Program-made: the position numbers and the translations under genes | Notes under the pieces: model-generated | What the model saw: the letters and a program-made list of their open reading frames with translations, nothing else | Databases searched by the model: none | What the model was told of the DNA's origin: nothing | Part shown: piece after piece, positions 61,248 to 64,000 of the stretch | How the letters are laid out: every line of letters begins with the position of its first letter | How positions within the stretch are numbered: position 1 is the first letter of the stretch | Assembly (NCBI RefSeq): GCF_020509005.1 | Contig: NC_063015.1 | Location: forward strand, 5,318,501 to 5,382,500 | DNA: 64,000 bases | Source: Fulvia fulva | Lineage: Eukaryota > Ascomycota > Dothideomycetes > Mycosphaerellales > Mycosphaerellaceae | Direction: 5' to 3'

Positions 61248-62787
61248 ATAGAACACGGTAAGGCGTATAGCGCGTAAATGCCTAGAGAACGTAACGCGGC
61301 GACATTATTAGTAGGTAGTCGCGCGCTCGTAGATAGTCAGGAAATAGGCATTGTTACGCCTCCCCCGAACCTAGATAATATAACTTTATAGACAAACGGC
61401 GGTATACTACCGCTACTAAAGCCTAAGGGTAAAGGTAAGTAGCGTATATCTCTTTTCCCCGACCTCTTCTCTTTTCCTTAGAGTTAGACATAGGACGACA
61501 ACTAGCGGGTTATAGTAGACACCGGTATCGCGCTATAATAGGAAATTAATAAAGCTTACTAGAAAGCCTTCGAGCGAGAAGAAGGTAGTAAGATTAACTT
61601 TATAGAACTGTTCGAGTTTAAGCTCGAAGAGAACCTAGGCGGCGACCTAGACGAGGTGTACCTATTATACGACGAGGTAGAGTATATTCTCGTATCTAAA
61701 TACTAGAATGTTATACTAAATAAACTTACGACCCTCGTATTCTAGTATCTAAAGACTACCTACGACTTCGTACTATAGGTAGTAAATATAGCGATTACTA
61801 AAGGTAGACAACTCGATATAATAGAGCGAGCTAACAACCTCTAGAATACCTAGTATACTACGCTATATACCGAGTATAACCGTATCTATAAGATACTACG
61901 AAGCGAGGAAGCTATAATATAGAAGATAGCTATAGACCTAAAGAGTAAGAAGGATTATAACCTAGCAAAGTTATAAGAGGTAGAGAAGAAGTATAGGGAG
62001 GCTAATAACCTATATAAGCAATTTAGCGAGATTTACGAAAAGGAGAAGAAGAAGGTATAGGATACCGAAGCTAAGAACTAGGCTCTATAGAAGGCGGTTA
62101 ACGATCTAAAGACTCGACTCTAAGCTACTAAAGACACTATATAGAATAGAGGTAAGGGCCGCTCTAGTCGCCGACCCTTATATTTACCTCCGTACGAGAC
62201 TTTACTCGAGTAGCTAATACGTAAGTATCGTAAAGCTACTAGTAGAGGCGGCGGCGGCGGAGGCGGTAGTAACGATAATAACGGCAATAGTAATAACGAC
62301 CGAGGACGTAATAGAAACCGTCTACGACCTAATAATAATAACGGTCGCGACTCTCGAGCGCGTAATACCCGTATATAGACTCCCCTAACCGAGCTTTTAG
62401 AACGCCTATTTACTATTAACCGTACTCTAATACGCGGTATCGAGGTTAGTAAGAGTATGCCTAACCCGAAGTACTTTAAGAATAATAACGACCCTAACTT
62501 CGACAGTTAGTATAGTAGCGTACTTCTTAAGTAGACTATAACTACTTTCCGCTCCGAGGTAGACGGCCTACGTTTTATATATAGATAGACATAGGGTAAC
62601 CCTTAGAGAAGTATTAAGCCGAGGATCCCCGTGCCTAGACAATAATTATTTAACGAGTTTAATACTAGTAAAGAACTACTAGATTAGATAACGCGCTAGT
62701 ACGGTACCCGTAACGAAGGAACTAAGGCTATAGTTAATATCGCTACCTATAAGTAGAAGTAGGGCGAGACCTTTATTACCTTCTACG
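61248..62787 (+). pseudogene. RIP-degraded Gypsy gag (B')
   Basis: Aligns codon by codon with Gypsy-B gag, beginning with the same ATG context (61280). Nearly all differences are C-to-T and G-to-A: CAG and CAA codons became TAG and TAA, TGG became TAG. Dozens of stops result. Stops at 62787 within the capsid region. Confidence 0.92.
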
Positions 62788-63233
62788 TGTTAGGAACCGC
62801 TGTACGTTATCCCAACCGGGCTTGGATCTTTGCAATGATGTCTCTGACTCGTTGAGAAGGTAGTGGTCCCAAACAGTATATGGTGTATACTTAAAATGAG
62901 TTGAGCACGAGGCTCCTATCTACTTGCAAAGGAGCGTCGTCTATATAGTACTATGTCTTGGCGCGGTCACCTCGCTCACGAGTGACCTAAGTGACCCTGA
63001 GTCACCTCGTTCACGAGTGACCCTGAGTCACCTCGTTCACGAGTGACCCAAGTGACTCCAATACACTGGCTGCCTAGTGATCTTCCCTCGTTCTTCGCTT
63101 GTCTGACAAATGAGCTTCTCCCACCTTTCAGACCGTAACACCATCCCCCTCCCCAGGATCGGTGTCCCAACGATCACGTGTCATGATGATATAAGCGAAT
63201 GTCCCATCATTTTCATTCCTCAGCTTGTCCAAA
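62788..63233. repeat. start of another LTR-like sequence (family E)
   Basis: Homology to B' ends abruptly at 62787 and TGTTAGGAACCGCTGTACG begins, a TG start typical of LTRs. The far boundary is not visible because no second copy is in the window. It contains the palindromic tandem repeat at 62966-63047. Confidence 0.5.
62966..63047. repeat. three copies of a 21-bp palindromic unit
   Basis: Units at 62966, 63001 and 63027 read GTCACCTCG-x-TCACGAGTGAC with one C/T variant. GTCAC..TCG can pair with CGA..GTGAC, so each unit is a small inverted repeat. Confidence 0.85.
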
Positions 63234-63737
63234 ATGTCTTCCTCCTCGTCACAGAAACGCGAACTTCGTGCCTCCCGCATCGAGCGACAGAATCACCTGG
63301 CCGAGTCCCCCTGCGAGAACTGTTGTTCGAAGTTGCGTCTGTGTTTCGTCATGCCTGGCTCCGACTCGCGGTGTTCCGAGTGTGTCCGTAGAGGTCGCGC
63401 CTGTGTCCGTACGTCGTGGGCCGCCATAGATCGGACCGAAGCATCCATAAAAAGAGAAATCGAGCTGGCGGAGCAACAACAGGAATCGCTCCTGCAGCAA
63501 CTGGAGCAGGTCCGGGCGATCCTCACCAGGAAGCGCCAAGTACTCGAGCAGAACCGTGCCCGTGAAGAAGAAAAACTCCGTTGCTTGGATCGTGAGCTCG
63601 CCGCCGAGGGAGACGATACTCGGGTCGTCCACCTGTCCGCATCCGAGCTGGAGAAGAGCCTCCAAAGCGTCGGTGTAGCGTCCCCTTTCTCCTGGTCTGG
63701 TTTTTGTTCTGATCCTCCTCCCGAGGCGCCTTCGTAA
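63234..63737 (+). CDS. Cys-cluster/coiled-coil protein, likely element-encoded, 167 aa
   Basis: The ATG at 63234 (MSSSSSQKRELRAS) has good context (CAAAATG). Residues about 27-60 hold CENCCSKLRLCF and CSECVRRGRACV, six or seven Cys spaced like a degenerate Zn2Cys6-type cluster, followed by a Glu/Gln-rich coiled coil (about 68-120). I have seen this layout in small proteins encoded near fungal retroelements, but cannot name a function. It converges with the minus-strand gag at 63,844. Confidence 0.6.
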   Translation: MSSSSSQKRELRASRIERQNHLAESPCENCCSKLRLCFVMPGSDSRCSECVRRGRACVRTSWAAIDRTEASIKREIELAEQQQESLLQQLEQVRAILTRKRQVLEQNRAREEEKLRCLDRELAAEGDDTRVVHLSASELEKSLQSVGVASPFSWSGFCSDPPPEAPS

Positions 63738-63843
63738 GTCGTGTTCCAGTAGTCGTTTATCCGTGTCGTTGTGTTGACTTCTAGTCCTTAGGTCATCAAA
63801 TCAAGAAGCCGCTGTTTGATGCCTTGTCGTCAGGTCGTTTCTG

Positions 63844-64000
63844 CTAAGCAGATTTCGAGAAGAAGTTCTCGCATTCCTGGTATGTCTTCTCTTCGCGAAT
63901 CATTGCGTTGAACTCGCGGCTAACCATATTCTTCTTCTTGCAGTTTTTTGCAAAGTGGCCTTGCTCGCCACATACGTAGCAGGTGGAACCTTTGCTCTTC
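63844..64000 (-). CDS. retroelement Gag, C-terminal end (runs off the window)
   Basis: On the minus strand, from the window edge: a Lys/Ser run, the CCHC zinc knuckle CYVCGEQGHFAKNC, a KKK run, then about 30 residues ending NFFSKSA and TAG (63844-63846). The 5' part is outside the window. No pol frame follows it within 1 kb. Confidence 0.75.
   Translation of the reverse strand, partial: KSKGSTCYVCGEQGHFAKNCKKKNMVSREFNAMIREEKTYQECENFFSKSA

Larger units (their letters stand above)
47434..62787 (+). mobile_element. RIP-damaged Gypsy copy B', split by later insertions
   Basis: Outer piece of the nest: LTR and leader at 47434-47724, then gag continuing at 61248-62787. The two parts join seamlessly when Gypsy-B and one AGAAT are removed, and match the leader and gag of Gypsy-B. 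Changes are overwhelmingly C-to-T and G-to-A, mostly in CpA/TpG, with many stops. The 3' part (pol) is missing beyond 62787, where another LTR-like sequence begins. Confidence 0.9.

Noticed and set aside
62966..63047. CRISPR-like array of palindromic units
   Set aside because: Only three short units, fungal context, no cas genes; it is a tandem repeat within LTR-like sequence.

Overview
The window reads as nuclear DNA of a filamentous ascomycete (Pezizomycotina, probably Dothideomycetes; the class is an inference from gene families). Signs are short introns (52-91 bp) with GT..CTRAC..YAG signals, genes on both strands without operons, and families typical of plant- or surface-associated fungi: GH10 xylanase, Dal5-type MFS carriers, PLAC8, PiT phosphate symporter and small cysteine-rich secreted proteins. 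One retroelement copy carries the C-to-T/G-to-A damage of repeat-induced point mutation (RIP).

Bases 1-17,300 hold host genes: a 533-aa unknown protein behind a perfect 12 x 13-bp minisatellite, a PHO89-type Na+/phosphate symporter, the 5' part of a dead GH10 endoxylanase, several F-box/2EXR-like orphans (one frameshifted), and a secreted Cys-rich protein. Bases 17,336-24,804 are a nested mobile block. A small TIR element with TA ends contains a full Copia retrotransposon (identical 207-bp LTRs, 5-bp target duplication, open 1,717-codon polyprotein) and, 27 bp away, an inverted solo LTR of the same family with its own target duplication. Directly right of the TIR element lies the missing 3' end of a GH10 xylanase, beginning at the codon where the 6.9-kb fragment stops matching the family. 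I infer that one xylanase gene was interrupted by the TIR element and its 5' part was then carried about 10 kb away in opposite orientation.

Bases 24,940-47,100 return to host genes: two intact MFS transporters, an SDR oxidoreductase, a PLAC8 protein, an alpha/beta hydrolase with frame problems, an MFS pseudogene with two Trp codons turned to stops, a REI1-like zinc-finger protein, an SRPBCC protein, an AAAP amino-acid permease, a PD-(D/E)XK-like protein, and two secreted-protein genes (one intact with a duplicated Cys domain around a Lys-Arg site, one broken by a stop and an LTR).

Bases 47,299-64,000 are a retrotransposon nest. A RIP-damaged Gypsy copy (B', + strand) was hit by an intact relative (Gypsy-B, - strand, TSD AGAAT), whose 3' LTR was in turn hit by a third, intact chromodomain Gypsy (Gypsy-A, + strand, TSD ATGAG). 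The order of events can be read from the target duplications. Both intact Gypsy elements place pol in the -1 frame of gag. Gypsy-B has a canonical slippery heptamer; Gypsy-A confines the shift to a 16-nt window. The right edge holds a further LTR-like start, a Cys-cluster/coiled-coil ORF on the + strand and the end of a zinc-knuckle gag on the - strand.
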